NCBI GenBank assembly: GCA_016841365.1
Contig: JAENZI010000010.1
Coordinates: 1 to 64,000 of the forward strand
Length of the DNA: 64,000 bases
DNA from: Anaerolineaceae bacterium
GTDB taxonomy: Bacteria > Chloroflexota > Anaerolineae > Anaerolineales > Anaerolineaceae
Direction of reading: 5' to 3'
Both the position numbers and the translations under genes were made by a program. Shown here in pieces: positions 36,476 to 45,962 of the stretch. Position 1 is the stretch's first letter; each line of letters opens with the position of its first letter. The notes below the pieces were generated by a model. It had not been told where the DNA came from. It did no database searches and saw only the letters and a program-made list of their open reading frames with translations.

Positions 36476-37246
36476 ATGATGACTGAAAAAGAATCTCGCA
36501 TATTGTTGATCACAGGCGCTGCAGGGGGGATTGGCAGGGCGACGGTTGAAATCTTTTCACAAAAGGGATGGCGGGTGATCGGCGTGGATCGCAGCCCGAG
36601 ATATGACGCCTTCCCTGAGGACGGAATTTATATCCAGGCGGATATCTCATTGCCGGAAAAGATTGAAGAGATTTACGAAAAAGCTTCATCATACACTGAT
36701 ACGCTTGACGCAGTGGTCAATAATGCAGCGGTTCAAATTGCCAAGCCCCTGATTGATACCACAGCCGATGAGTGGGATATGGTGATGGCGTCCAACTTAC
36801 GTTCGGTCTTTTTAGGCGCTAAATTAGCCTATCCGCTGCTCAAAGCCAGGGGTGGGGGCGCGATTGTCAATGTGTCTTCGGTGCATGCCGTGGCGACTTC
36901 TGCGAATATTGCCGCTTATGCCGCCAGCAAAGGCGGTTTGCTGGCACTGACCCGCGCCATGGCGATCGAATTTGCCCCGGATGAGATCCGGGTGAACGCC
37001 ATTTTACCCGGTGCAGTTGATACGCCTATGCTGCGGGCAGGCTTTAACCGCGGCCACCTTGGTGCGGGTGATGTTCTGGACCGGCTGGAAAACCTGGCGC
37101 GGAAGACCGTCAATGGGCGCGTTGGTCAACCGGAGGAAATTGCCCGATCTATTTATTTCCTTGCCGACAGCACTCAATCCTCTTTTATGACCGGGCAGGC
37201 GTTGATTGTGGACGGCGGGGCGACCGCCCGATTGAGCACGGAGTGA
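36476..37246 (+). CDS. Short-chain dehydrogenase/reductase
   Basis: A 256-residue classical SDR. TGAAGGIG near 14-21 binds the cofactor, NNAA near 82-85 is conserved, and the catalytic Ser-Tyr-Lys are in VNVSSVHA and YAASKGG (about 139-165). The C-terminus ends QALIVDGGATAR. It lies 70 bases after the hydroxyacid dehydrogenase and 3 bases before the DUF115-like gene. It is a second SDR in the ulosonic-acid core and would act on a sugar of module C. A purine-rich GAAGGA precedes the twin ATG. Confidence 0.82.
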   Translation: MMTEKESRILLITGAAGGIGRATVEIFSQKGWRVIGVDRSPRYDAFPEDGIYIQADISLPEKIEEIYEKASSYTDTLDAVVNNAAVQIAKPLIDTTADEWDMVMASNLRSVFLGAKLAYPLLKARGGGAIVNVSSVHAVATSANIAAYAASKGGLLALTRAMAIEFAPDEIRVNAILPGAVDTPMLRAGFNRGHLGAGDVLDRLENLARKTVNGRVGQPEEIARSIYFLADSTQSSFMTGQALIVDGGATARLSTE

Positions 37247-37249
37247 GCG

Positions 37250-38065
37250 ATGAAGATTAAACAATCTCTAAAAGAAATTGTGCCGGAACCCTTATGGGAA
37301 ATGGCATCGGGCCGCTATTGGGCTTGGTATAACCGTGACCGGCATTTGCTGGCCCGGGTTTTCTCGCCAACCTGGTTCAAGAACAAGCAACGCTTGGAAA
37401 CCTGGCGTAACCGCTTTGCCGGGCAGCGCTGTTTTGTGGTTGGCAACGGCCCCAGCCTGCGCAACACCGACCTGAGCAAGTTGGCTGGGTCATTTTCGAT
37501 TGGGATGAACCGGATCTATCTAGCATTTGATGAATACCAATTCAAGACATCCTGTGTTGTCTCGGTCAACGACCTGGTACTGGAGCAATGCCATCAGGAT
37601 TTGCAGGCGCTGGACATCCCGGTTTTTGTGAGCTGGCGTGCGCGCAAGTTATTCGAACCCGGCCCAAAGATGCTGTTCTTGGATTCAGACTACACCCTCC
37701 CTGAAAATTTCAACGGGGATGCTACAGGACGCTTGTTTGAAGGCTTCACGGTGACCTATATCAGCCTGCAGTTGGCTTATTTTTTGGGGTTTTCTGAGGT
37801 CATTCTGATTGGCGTTGATCACAACTTCGCGACTAAAGGCCCAGCCAATGCTGTGGTCACATCACAGGGGGATGACCCCAACCATTTCGCCGCCAATTAT
37901 TTCGGCAAGGGTTTTCGCTGGCAGTTGCCGGATTTAGAGGGCTCTGAACGCGCTTACCGGATGGCAAAAGCAGCCTATGAAGCCGATGGGCGTAAGATTT
38001 TAGATGCAACAGTGGATGGGAAACTCACCATTTTCCCGAAAGTTGACTTCAACACATTGTTTTAA
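37250..38065 (+). CDS. DUF115/GT42-like putative CMP-sugar glycosyltransferase
   Basis: A 271-residue protein of the DUF115/MptE-like group. The core starts at FVVGNGPSL (62-70), with NRIYLAF following, then SLQLAYFLGFSEVILIGVDHNF (172-193; GVD at 188-190) and H212 in PNHF. The order (GNGPSL, a long helix, IGxDxxF, a His before a conserved Tyr/Phe) parallels the GT42 sialyltransferases such as Cst-II and the Maf flagellar glycosyltransferases. I infer a CMP-nonulosonic-acid transferase. The gene is 3 bases after the SDR, in the same unit as a NeuA-like gene, so donor and transferase would be made together. The assignment rests on motif order, not on close similarity. Confidence 0.62.
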   Translation: MKIKQSLKEIVPEPLWEMASGRYWAWYNRDRHLLARVFSPTWFKNKQRLETWRNRFAGQRCFVVGNGPSLRNTDLSKLAGSFSIGMNRIYLAFDEYQFKTSCVVSVNDLVLEQCHQDLQALDIPVFVSWRARKLFEPGPKMLFLDSDYTLPENFNGDATGRLFEGFTVTYISLQLAYFLGFSEVILIGVDHNFATKGPANAVVTSQGDDPNHFAANYFGKGFRWQLPDLEGSERAYRMAKAAYEADGRKILDATVDGKLTIFPKVDFNTLF

Positions 38066-38095
38066 TTTAGGTCCGCAAATTTGGAGTTGGGACCG

Positions 38096-40072
38096 ATGGC
38101 TATATTTGCAATGCTCCCATTGATCACTTTTTTGCTGCTTTGGCTGTGGTTGATTGGCCACGCGCCAGCAGATAAGGGGGGTAATGTCGATCTACGCAAG
38201 CCATTAATTCAGGCTGGGCTGATTTGGTCTGCTTTTTTGGTGATCGGGACGGAACTCCTGAGCCTGGTGCGCGGTTTGACGGCGTTAGGTTTGGTTATCA
38301 TGTGGACTGGTGCCGTGATCTGCCTGGCTGTTTTCGGCTGGCGCACAGGAACGCTCTCTGTCGGTGTGGAGAAACTCGGTAACACTTGCAAACATCTAAA
38401 ATTCAGTTGGTTTGATAGGTTAATGGTGACAGTGGTGCTGGCGACCCTGCTCATCTTGTTGATCACGGGCATTCTCTCACCCCCAAACATTCACGATATT
38501 CTAGCTTATCACATGAGCCGGGTGATGCACTGGATCCAAAACCGCTCTTTGGCATTTTATCCAACATCCATGACCTGGCAGTTATGGATGCCGCCGTTTA
38601 GTGAGTTTACTCAACTGCACTGGCAGATTTTGAGCGGTGGAGATCACCTATCCTCCTTTCATCAATGGGGCAGCTTACTCCTGACCATGGCGTCGGCTTC
38701 ACTGACTGCCAAACGGTTGGGTGCTGCGCGCCGGGGACAGTGGTTGGCTGCACTGTTCGTTCTGACATTACCGATCGTGGTTTTGCAGGTTACCGGCGGA
38801 AAGAACGATGTTGTGCTGGCATTTGCCTTTTCTGGGTTGGTCTTCTACGTTGTAGAAGCCGACATATCAGAATCAGGCTGGCTGGATTGGGTTTGCGCCG
38901 GGTTAGCTGTGGGGATCGGCGTGTTGACCAAGGGAACATTTTTATTCTTTGCTCTGCCGCTGCTCCTCTGGCTGCTGGTGAGGATGTTGACGAAAGCCGG
39001 TTGGCGCAAAACGCTGGCCTTTGCCGGGATTGGTCTTGTGGCTGTGCTTATGCTCAACGGGGGTCATTGGGCGCGGAATTGGCTGGGTTTTGGCAATCCG
39101 GTCTACACTGGCAATGAGAAGTTCCTGATCAATGGTTACTTTGGCTGGGATGTGACTTTTTCCAATTTGTCCCGCCACGCGGCAGTGCAGATGAACGGCA
39201 AATATGGCTTGATCAACGAAGCCGTGCAGAGGGTATTGGCTCGCATCCATGAATGGATCAATTTACCATTGTTTGATCCTCAACTTACCCACGGGCCAGC
39301 GGAGTTTTATTATGTGCCCACCCGAGAAGAGGTTGCAGGTAACCCGCTGCATTTTGCGCTGTCAGGCTTGATGCTAATCCTGGCACCACTCGGCTTGATC
39401 CGGAAGCATCAACGCCAGAGCACTTTAGGTGTGATCGCTTTAGCCTTGTGTGGTTTGGCAGGGGCGGTTATCTTTTCCTCGGTTTTCCGCTGGCAATCTT
39501 GGAGCACGCGCTTTTTTATCCCTTATTTTGTGATTTTTGCATCGGTGTTTGGTATCATATTTGGAAAGTGGTCACCAAAAATTGTCTCTTGGGTGATGGC
39601 TGGGCTGCTGCTTGTGGTGCTGATCAACCCCCTGTTAAATAATTATTCCAGGTCATTTTCGTGGTCACCAGAGAATCGTAACAGCATCTGGCACATGTCA
39701 CGGCGAGGGCTGCGTTTTGCCAATAATCAGAACATTGAAGGCGCCGTTCTGGAACTGACCTACCTGATGGAGGTCTCTGGATGCCGCACTTATGGGCTGA
39801 TCATCCGCCAAAATGCGCCGGAGTACCTGCTGTGGGGCACGCTCACCCCGAGTTCGGGTGATTATCGCATTGAACATGTCGCAGTGGAGAACACGTCATC
39901 CGCGTTTGCTGACCCAAATTTTGACCCATGTGGTATCGTCTTATTTGAAGTGACTGAAACGGATTTTGTTGACGAAGTGCAATATCAATTGGCGCAGCGC
40001 TGGCAGATTGGTGAAATTTATCCTCTTTCTTTATTCCTGAAACCCGCTTATGTGATTGATGAAATGGATTAA
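38096..40072 (+). CDS. Polytopic membrane protein, GT-C (GT39-like)
   Basis: A 658-residue integral membrane protein with about 12 hydrophobic segments. The ATG at 38096, after GGAG at 38082, is preferred to an upstream TTG. The first large loop carries [12 protein letters not shown] (D134, Y138, H139), which resembles the conserved D-x-L-x-Y-H loop of GT-C proteins from Chloroflexota and other bacteria that glycosylate lipid or protein at the outer membrane face. The C-terminal 150 residues are extracytoplasmic. It overlaps the following GT2 gene by 14 bases. Confidence 0.65.
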   Translation: MAIFAMLPLITFLLLWLWLIGHAPADKGGNVDLRKPLIQAGLIWSAFLVIGTELLSLVRGLTALGLVIMWTGAVICLAVFGWRTGTLSVGVEKLGNTCKHLKFSWFDRLMVTVVLATLLILLITGILSPPNIHDILAYHMSRVMHWIQNRSLAFYPTSMTWQLWMPPFSEFTQLHWQILSGGDHLSSFHQWGSLLLTMASASLTAKRLGAARRGQWLAALFVLTLPIVVLQVTGGKNDVVLAFAFSGLVFYVVEADISESGWLDWVCAGLAVGIGVLTKGTFLFFALPLLLWLLVRMLTKAGWRKTLAFAGIGLVAVLMLNGGHWARNWLGFGNPVYTGNEKFLINGYFGWDVTFSNLSRHAAVQMNGKYGLINEAVQRVLARIHEWINLPLFDPQLTHGPAEFYYVPTREEVAGNPLHFALSGLMLILAPLGLIRKHQRQSTLGVIALALCGLAGAVIFSSVFRWQSWSTRFFIPYFVIFASVFGIIFGKWSPKIVSWVMAGLLLVVLINPLLNNYSRSFSWSPENRNSIWHMSRRGLRFANNQNIEGAVLELTYLMEVSGCRTYGLIIRQNAPEYLLWGTLTPSSGDYRIEHVAVENTSSAFADPNFDPCGIVLFEVTETDFVDEVQYQLAQRWQIGEIYPLSLFLKPAYVIDEMD

Positions 40073-41069
40073 TAGATTGAAGACTGAACCGCTTGTTTCT
40101 ATCATTACGCCCTCATATAACCAGGCGCTTTATTTAGAGCAGACGCTGCTTTCGGTATTGTGCCAGGACTATTCCCATCTGGAGTATATCGTGATCGATG
40201 GTGGTTCAACCGATGGCAGCCAGGCGATCATCGAACGCTATCAAGATCGGTTAGCCTACTGGACTTCAGAAAAAGACCAGGGGCAGGCGGATGCGATCAA
40301 TAAGGGCTTTAGACGCGCCACAGGGGAGATAATCGCCTGGATCAATTCGGATGATGTGTATTACCGCTGTGATGTGGTCAGCCAGGCAGTGAAAACGTTG
40401 ACGGAAAATCCCAATCTGGGCATGGTGTATGGTAATGGTGTGATGGTGGATGCACAGGGGCGATTGCTGGATTGGCATCCATACAGGCAATACAACCTGG
40501 AAGACATACTGGCTTTTAAAGTCTTGCTGCAACCTGCGGTTTTCATGCGTTATGAGGCTTTAAGGCACGCCGGGTATTTGCGCCCGGAAAGCCATCTGAT
40601 TTTGGATCATGAATTGTGGGTGCGGATTGCATCGGCTTATCCCATCCGGCATGTGGATGCCTTTTGGGCGGTAGAGCGCACCCACGAGGAAGCTAAAACG
40701 ATTGCCATGGCAGGCAATTTTGTGGATGAGGCGTTTAAGTTTGTGGAAAGCCTGCGGACAGAAAAAGCCTTTGAGCCTGTTTTTGCTGCGCACGATCAAA
40801 AAATTCGGGCTGGGTTGCATGTCTTTTCTGCCCGGCGCCTGATCGATGCGGGCAAACCGAAACAAGCCTTGCAGCACTTTGCGAAAGCCTGGAAGATCGC
40901 CCCGAAGGCTGTTTTGGCTGTATGGTATAAGTGGGTGCAGGCACTGGGCGGCTTGCTTGGTCTGCGGGGCTTGTTTGTATGGTATCGCAATCTGCGCCGC
41001 AAGCTGCAGCATTCAAACCGGCGGCTGGTTGTTGATCAGCAGGGCATCCGCTGGACAGAAACCGAATAA
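40059..41069 (+). CDS. GT2-family glycosyltransferase
   Basis: A 336-residue GT-A enzyme. [18 protein letters not shown] at the N-terminus, [10 protein letters not shown] near 48-57, the metal motif [10 protein letters not shown] near 92-101 and [16 protein letters not shown] near 160-175 show family GT2. A C-terminal tail (about 270-336) is basic and helical. It overlaps the end of the preceding membrane protein by 14 bases, so translation is coupled. It is paralogous to the GT2 at 43057; the two share most of their first 75 residues. Confidence 0.85.
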   Translation: MKWINRLKTEPLVSIITPSYNQALYLEQTLLSVLCQDYSHLEYIVIDGGSTDGSQAIIERYQDRLAYWTSEKDQGQADAINKGFRRATGEIIAWINSDDVYYRCDVVSQAVKTLTENPNLGMVYGNGVMVDAQGRLLDWHPYRQYNLEDILAFKVLLQPAVFMRYEALRHAGYLRPESHLILDHELWVRIASAYPIRHVDAFWAVERTHEEAKTIAMAGNFVDEAFKFVESLRTEKAFEPVFAAHDQKIRAGLHVFSARRLIDAGKPKQALQHFAKAWKIAPKAVLAVWYKWVQALGGLLGLRGLFVWYRNLRRKLQHSNRRLVVDQQGIRWTETE

Positions 41070-41154
41070 GTGAGACTGAGAATCAAGCAGTATCAGTTCT
41101 AAAGCAAACCCTTGAAAAACAGCAGTATCTGTGCCCTTGAGAAAAAGGCGACAA

Positions 41155-42945
41155 ATGACGAAAAAGAAACCATCGACTAAACCATCGACAAAACCATTTA
41201 ATAGCGTTTGGCAGTGGCTGAAAGCAAGCGCAGCCAGCCTGATCAGGCAGCCGGCATTTTATATCTACCTGATCGCTGTTTTGATCAACCTGCCGTGGTT
41301 CTCGCCCAATTTGAGTGACATCGCCCCCTGGGACGAAACCTATTACATCGTCAACGGCAAAGAGTTTTTTTCTGGCCAGTTGCCTTTCCTTGCGGATGGC
41401 CCATTCTATAATTTTATTGCCGGTTTTATAACCCTGTTTTTCGAGCGTTCCCCGTTTTGGTTGATCCATGTCAATTCGGTGATGCGTTTCTTACTCTTTA
41501 CGCTGCTCTTTGTGGGCACGTGGCAGGTGGGACGGGCTTTTACAGACGAGTACAATCCGATCATTCTCTTTGGGTTTTTAGTGATCTCGCCCGTACTGAC
41601 CCAAAATTTCGAATATCCCGCAGACTTGCTATTTGCTGCGCTTTCTGCGATCGCCTTTGGGCAAATGGTGACTTTTATTAAAACGAAACGCATCAAACAT
41701 GTCTGGTGGGCCTCCTTCTGGCTGGGGCTGGGCATGCTAACACGCGGCGACGCGATGATCCTGATCATTGCACTGGCTATTTTTGTTCTCTGGTTTGGCG
41801 CCAAACACCACCGCTGGTGGCGATTGCTGCTGGCAGTGTTGGTGCCCTTTCTATCGCTCAGCGTGGGTTATGTGCTGCTGCGAGGCGCTATCACCGGGGA
41901 TTTCGAAACAGGCATGGCTTCCCGTTCTTATATGGCTTTTGAGCAGGGACAGGAAGTGGATATGCCGGAGGGGGAAGGGCGGTTTGCTGCCCCAACCGAG
42001 AGTTATTACGTTGCCCGGGAGTTGTTCGGTACGCCAGAAGAAAACGATTATTCGGCCTTCCGCGCCATTTCCCGCAATCCGCAGGCTTACCTGAGTCGGG
42101 TGATCAATGTGCTAAAATCACTGCCCGGTTTATTTATGACGGCATTTTACCGGCGGGATGCGATCTTCCTTGCCTTATTGGCTTTAAGAGGTTGGATCGC
42201 ACTTGTGCGGAAAAAGAAGACACGCCCTATTGCGATACTTGGATTGGTCTGGATGCTGCCATTGAGCGCCGGTATTGCCCGTACGCTGGTGCGGGTGGGT
42301 TACTTCCGCGTGTTTTATTTTGTCATTTTTGTGTTTGCGATATTTGGCCTGAAGGCGCTGTTAGACAGCCTGCGGAAAACCCGTGAGGGGCTGGTTTGGG
42401 CAATTCTCATGGGAAGTGTGATGATCCTGGCGCTGGTCAAGGGTGAAGAAGCCGTTCAAATCGGGATGCTGGTTTATTTGAGCTGGCTGCTGCTGGTCTA
42501 TTTACTCTCAAAGAGGTCGAAGAAATATCCGCAGTGGCAGTATATGGCCATGCTGCTGTTGTTGGTTTCGGGTTACTTCTTGCGCACCGGGGTTATCGTC
42601 TATAAACCTCGCCAACTGGGGCAAGAACCAGGTGAGCAGGCTGCGTTGATCTTACGTGAGGTGACCGAGCCCGGTGATGAGGTGTTGACCTGCACACCGT
42701 CCGTCGTCTTTTTAGCTGACCGCGAGGTTGCCAATTTCTGCGGTGCAGATATTCCGGAATTTGAGTCCTCTGAAGCCTTTATCGAATGGGTACGGGCTCA
42801 GGGTTTTGAGGCAATTTATTTCGACAGCGCTGCCCCGGATGTGCTGCGCGATCTCAGCCTGGATCAGCGGGATAAAGCGCTCAGGCAGGCCTTTGGCACC
42901 TACGATGGGGACGCGTATATCTTTTTAGTCGAGCCGGCGGATTGA
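41155..42945 (+). CDS. Polytopic membrane protein, GT39/ArnT-like
   Basis: A 596-residue integral membrane protein. The ATG at 41155 with AAAAAGG upstream is chosen over a GTG 24 bases earlier. The N-terminus has KPSTKPSTKP, a short repeat before the first helix. The first extracytoplasmic loop holds DIAPWDETYY (D60-E61), the common PMT/ArnT-type DE motif, followed by FFSGQLPFLADGPFYN. The C-terminal 130 residues are soluble and extracytoplasmic. It would transfer a sugar from a polyprenyl phosphate to an external acceptor. Placed between two paralogous GT2 genes. Confidence 0.72.
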   Translation: MTKKKPSTKPSTKPFNSVWQWLKASAASLIRQPAFYIYLIAVLINLPWFSPNLSDIAPWDETYYIVNGKEFFSGQLPFLADGPFYNFIAGFITLFFERSPFWLIHVNSVMRFLLFTLLFVGTWQVGRAFTDEYNPIILFGFLVISPVLTQNFEYPADLLFAALSAIAFGQMVTFIKTKRIKHVWWASFWLGLGMLTRGDAMILIIALAIFVLWFGAKHHRWWRLLLAVLVPFLSLSVGYVLLRGAITGDFETGMASRSYMAFEQGQEVDMPEGEGRFAAPTESYYVARELFGTPEENDYSAFRAISRNPQAYLSRVINVLKSLPGLFMTAFYRRDAIFLALLALRGWIALVRKKKTRPIAILGLVWMLPLSAGIARTLVRVGYFRVFYFVIFVFAIFGLKALLDSLRKTREGLVWAILMGSVMILALVKGEEAVQIGMLVYLSWLLLVYLLSKRSKKYPQWQYMAMLLLLVSGYFLRTGVIVYKPRQLGQEPGEQAALILREVTEPGDEVLTCTPSVVFLADREVANFCGADIPEFESSEAFIEWVRAQGFEAIYFDSAAPDVLRDLSLDQRDKALRQAFGTYDGDAYIFLVEPAD

Positions 42946-42978
42946 CCTAAGGATGTGGTGTTGACCCAGCCTCACACT

Positions 42979-43005
42979 TTGATTCCGGAAGGTTGTCAGT
43001 ATAAT
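42979..43005 (+). promoter_or_regulatory. Candidate promoter before GT2
   Basis: TTGATT at 42979-42984 and TATAAT at 43000-43005 with a 15-base spacer (16 if the -35 is read as TTTGAT), about 50 bases before the GT2 start. It begins the last short plus-strand group of the locus. Confidence 0.5.
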
Positions 43006-43056
43006 TAGGGTGTTGCCGGTTTTGGTCAGCATGTGTTCAACCTTTTTTTCTGAGTG

Positions 43057-43869
43057 ATGTCAAAATCAATGAATTCTAATAAACCGCTTGTTTCCATCAT
43101 AACCCCCTCTTTCAACCAGGCGAAATTTTTGCGTCAGACCATTGAATCGGTGCTCACGCAGGATTACCCAAACCTGGAATATATCATCATTGACGGGGGA
43201 TCAACCGATGGCAGCCAGGAAATCATCAAAGAATATGAGGACCGGCTGGCGTATTGGGAATCGATCTCCGACCGAGGTCAAACCGATGCGATCAATAAAG
43301 GATTTGCTAAAGCGAATGGGGAATATCTGGCCTGGCTGAACTCGGACGATGTTTATCAACCCGGGGCTGTGGCACAAGCTGTGGATTACCTTGAATCACA
43401 TCCTGATGTGGGACTGGTCTACAGTGATTGCACATTCATTGATGCCGAAGGGCGTACGATTGGGCAGTTCCCTGCAGCGCAGACGGATTATCAACGGCTG
43501 CGGCGGGGTTTTGTGCACATCCCGCAGCAATCGGCTTTTTTTAGGGGAGATCTTTGGCGAAAAGTAGGGCCTTTGGACCCATCCTTTTATTTTGCGATGG
43601 ATTATGATTTGTGGGTGCGCTTGGCTGCGCAAGCGCCAGTGGTTTATTTGGCAGGGCGTGTTTGGGCGAGCTTCCGCTTGCATGGTGACGCAAAAACGAT
43701 CGCTGCGGATGCACGGTGCTGGCCTGAGATGCTGCGTGTGCACTACCGAGAGGGCGGCAAGTGGCTTTCGCCGATTGTGATCAAGTATGGATTGAGAAGA
43801 TTGGCAGCGCCGCTGATCAACTGGCGTCGAAAGCGTATGGTTGGCAGTGAACCAAAAGATGAGAAATAG
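43057..43869 (+). CDS. GT2-family glycosyltransferase
   Basis: A 270-residue GT-A enzyme. [28 protein letters not shown] and the metal motif AWLNSDDVY near 90-98 identify family GT2; FRGDLWRKVGPLDPSFYFAMDYDLWVR near 160-187 is the conserved acceptor region. It is shorter than its paralogue at 40059 and lacks that protein's C-terminal tail. The ATG at 43057 is chosen over the GTG at 43054; an alternative ATG at 43069 would be close to the first conserved residues. It ends the run of glycan genes. Confidence 0.82.
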   Translation: MSKSMNSNKPLVSIITPSFNQAKFLRQTIESVLTQDYPNLEYIIIDGGSTDGSQEIIKEYEDRLAYWESISDRGQTDAINKGFAKANGEYLAWLNSDDVYQPGAVAQAVDYLESHPDVGLVYSDCTFIDAEGRTIGQFPAAQTDYQRLRRGFVHIPQQSAFFRGDLWRKVGPLDPSFYFAMDYDLWVRLAAQAPVVYLAGRVWASFRLHGDAKTIAADARCWPEMLRVHYREGGKWLSPIVIKYGLRRLAAPLINWRRKRMVGSEPKDEK

Positions 43870-43896
43870 TGATTAGCTAAAGAAAAGGGAGTCAGT

Positions 43897-44256
43897 ATGG
43901 CTGATAAAAGTAAGTTCGGATTTGATAAATTCAGAAACTCGGATCAAAATTTGATTGGGATGCTTTATAAAAACCTGCGATTAATTATCCGGTTGTTGAA
44001 AGACCCCCGGATTAATGTTTTGCTGAAACTGCTGCCAATCGGCGCGTTGATTTACCTGGTGGTACCTTTTGACCTGATCCCGATCATCCCGATCGATGAT
44101 GGGTTGGTGATATGGCTGGGTGGTTACCTCTTCCTCGAACTGTGTCCGCAGGAGATTGTTGAGGAACATCGCCGAGCGTTGAATGGGCAGGATATCCCGG
44201 TGGGCGAAGGCTCAAAATCGGTGGTAGACGGAGAGTTCAAGGATATTTCTGAGTGA
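43897..44256 (+). CDS. YkvA/DUF1232-family small membrane protein
   Basis: A 119-residue protein of the YkvA/DUF1232 type, with the characteristic VPFDLIPIIPIDDG at about 58-71 after a hydrophobic segment LLPIGALIYLVV. A short N-terminal helical region and a hydrophilic C-terminal tail complete it. Function is unknown for the family. AGGGAG upstream at 43887-43892 is a good ribosome site. It lies in the intergenic zone following the glycan genes. Confidence 0.8.
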   Translation: MADKSKFGFDKFRNSDQNLIGMLYKNLRLIIRLLKDPRINVLLKLLPIGALIYLVVPFDLIPIIPIDDGLVIWLGGYLFLELCPQEIVEEHRRALNGQDIPVGEGSKSVVDGEFKDISE

Positions 44257-44295
44257 TCTTTTCCGGTTTAACAGGGCGTTATAACCTTTAATAAC

Positions 44296-44323
44296 TTGTT
44301 AAATTGGCTCGATGTGTTATAAT
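44296..44323 (+). promoter_or_regulatory. Extended -10 promoter before the Cys-rich protein
   Basis: TTGTTA at 44296-44301 and TATAAT at 44318-44323 with a 16-base spacer, and TG at 44315-44316 in the extended -10 position. Start of transcription near 44330, giving a leader of about 44 bases before the GTG start. Confidence 0.7.
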
Positions 44324-44373
44324 CCAGGTGTTGAATACTGGTAGATGTCGATTTTGTAAATGGAGGTAATCCT

Positions 44374-44622
44374 GTGGCTTATCGAAATTGGGAAGTCATC
44401 AAAATTTCCTATTGTGAACGTGCAGATGAAGAAGTTGCCTTAGAAGCTGAAATTGTCTATCCGGCGACCTTTTTACCGGAGCAGGCACCTCGCATCATGG
44501 CACACCGCTGCTCACGCGGGCTGGCATGCAACAGTTTTAAGCAACCTGGGTGCTGCTGGTCGGGAACGAACCCTGACTATGACCCCTTCAAGGAACCTAA
44601 AAAAGAAAAACCTGCTGTCTGA
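44374..44622 (+). CDS. Small cysteine-rich protein, unknown
   Basis: An 82-residue protein starting at GTG 44374 behind an excellent GGAGGTAATCCT ribosome site. Cys residues at 14, 46, 52, 60 and 61 and His at 44 (HRCSRGLAC, PGCCWSG) suggest a metal or Fe-S site. The N-terminal half has two strand-like stretches (NWEVIKISYC, EIVYPATF). The C-terminus is charged. I do not recognise the family. It has its own promoter and shares a bidirectional terminator with the glycine C-acetyltransferase gene. Confidence 0.72.
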   Translation: MAYRNWEVIKISYCERADEEVALEAEIVYPATFLPEQAPRIMAHRCSRGLACNSFKQPGCCWSGTNPDYDPFKEPKKEKPAV

Positions 44623-44637
44623 TACGTTTGATCTCAC

Positions 44638-44672
44638 AAGCACAAAGCGCCCATGACGGGCGCTTTGTGCTT
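44638..44672. terminator. Bidirectional Rho-independent terminator
   Basis: Perfect 15-bp stem AAGCACAAAGCGCCC (44638-44652) and GGGCGCTTTGTGCTT (44658-44672) with a 5-nt loop ATGAC, between convergent genes. T-rich sequence follows on the plus strand (TTAATTAATA), less on the minus. Confidence 0.88.
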
Positions 44673-44696
44673 AATTAATAATTGATTGATTAATAC

Positions 44697-45881
44697 TCAG
44701 GAGATCACATTAAATTCTTTGCCTACTTTGGCAAAGGCTTTTAATGATTGGTCGAGGTCGTCTTCTGAGTGTGTGGCTGAGATCATCACCCGGATGCGGG
44801 CTAACCCGCGGGGAACGGTTGGGAATCCCAATGCCATCGCGAACACACCCTCTTCGTAGAGCCTACGGCTGAATTCTCGGGCTAATTTGGCGTCGCCGAG
44901 CATGACCGGCGTGATCGGGGTCATCGTTTTCCCGGTATCAAAGCCCAGTTTCTTCATCTCGTTTTTGAAGATATCAGCATTGGACCACAACTTATCGACC
45001 AGCTCAGTGGATTCTTCCAAAAGGTCTACGGAGGCAATGGTCGCTGCGACATCGGGCACGGTGACAGCAGAGGAGAATAAGAACGGACGACCGCGCTGCC
45101 GGAGCCATTCGATGATCTTGGCGTTGCCGGCGACAACGCCGCCCATCACGCCAAATGCCTTTGAGAAGGTGCCGACTTCGACATCCACCTGGTTGTGCAG
45201 CTTAAAGTGGTCCACAATGCCGCGCCCGCCTTCGCCTAACACACCTTCACCGTGGGCATCGTCCACCATCAACATCAGGTTGTGATCTTTGGCGATTTGG
45301 ACCAGTTTGTCGAGGGGCGGAAAGTCTCCATCCATCGAAAAGACGCCATCGGTAATGACCAATCCGCGTCGGTAATTGCCTTCATTTTGGCGGATTACCG
45401 TTTCTAACGAGCTTGGGTTGGCGTGCTCGTAGCGGGTGATGGTTGCACCCGAAAGTCGGCTTCCGTCGATGATTGAGGCGTGGTTGAGCTCATCGGAGAA
45501 GATCATATCGCCTTTGCCGACCAGCGCCGGGATGGTGCCCAGGTTGGCAGTGAACCCGGATTGGAAGGTGATCGCGTCTTCCACCCGCTTGAATTTTGCC
45601 ATGCGCTTTTCGAGCTCAAGGTGAATATCCATGGTGCCGGCGATGGTGCGGACTGCGCCGGGGCCAACGCCGAATTTATCCATTGCCTCTTTGGCGGCCT
45701 GCACCAGGTGCGGGTGGTTGGCAAGACCCAGGTAGTTGTTTGAGCAAAAATTCAGCACCCGTTTGCCATCGACAACAAGCCATGCACCCTGGGGTGATCC
45801 TAAGGTGCGGATTTTGTTATACAGGCCTGAATCCTTCAGGTTTTCAAGTTCTTCATCAATCCAGTTGAGTTTGGTTGACAT
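44697..45881 (-). CDS. kbl: Glycine C-acetyltransferase / 2-amino-3-ketobutyrate CoA ligase
   Basis: A 394-residue PLP enzyme of the alpha-oxoamine synthase family, joining CoA and 2-amino-3-ketobutyrate in threonine breakdown. [15 protein letters not shown] near 44-58, [12 protein letters not shown] near 205-216 (Asp for the pyridine nitrogen) and GTFSKAFG near 239-246 with the PLP Lys are present. The start is the ATG at 45881 with GAGGGAG upstream; an upstream in-frame ATG at 45938 gives an unlikely longer form. The gene overlaps nothing and its minus-strand -10 TATAAT is at 45921-45926. The partner Tdh is not in the window. BioF is an alternative family member, but [15 protein letters not shown] and overall match favour Kbl. 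Confidence 0.85.
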   Translation of the reverse strand: MSTKLNWIDEELENLKDSGLYNKIRTLGSPQGAWLVVDGKRVLNFCSNNYLGLANHPHLVQAAKEAMDKFGVGPGAVRTIAGTMDIHLELEKRMAKFKRVEDAITFQSGFTANLGTIPALVGKGDMIFSDELNHASIIDGSRLSGATITRYEHANPSSLETVIRQNEGNYRRGLVITDGVFSMDGDFPPLDKLVQIAKDHNLMLMVDDAHGEGVLGEGGRGIVDHFKLHNQVDVEVGTFSKAFGVMGGVVAGNAKIIEWLRQRGRPFLFSSAVTVPDVAATIASVDLLEESTELVDKLWSNADIFKNEMKKLGFDTGKTMTPITPVMLGDAKLAREFSRRLYEEGVFAMALGFPTVPRGLARIRVMISATHSEDDLDQSLKAFAKVGKEFNVIS

Positions 45882-45920
45882 AGCTCCCTCGCTAATTATG
45901 GTTGGTTTATTTGTGTTTCC

Positions 45921-45926
45921 ATTATA
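45921..45926 (-). promoter_or_regulatory. -10 box for kbl
   Basis: TATAAT on the minus strand at 45926-45921, about 40 bases before the kbl start. The expected -35 position reads CCAAAC or GCCAAA, so the promoter is weak or activated. Confidence 0.4.
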
Positions 45927-45962
45927 CCTGCACTTCACCCGGCGTTTGGCTCATTTTGCGGT

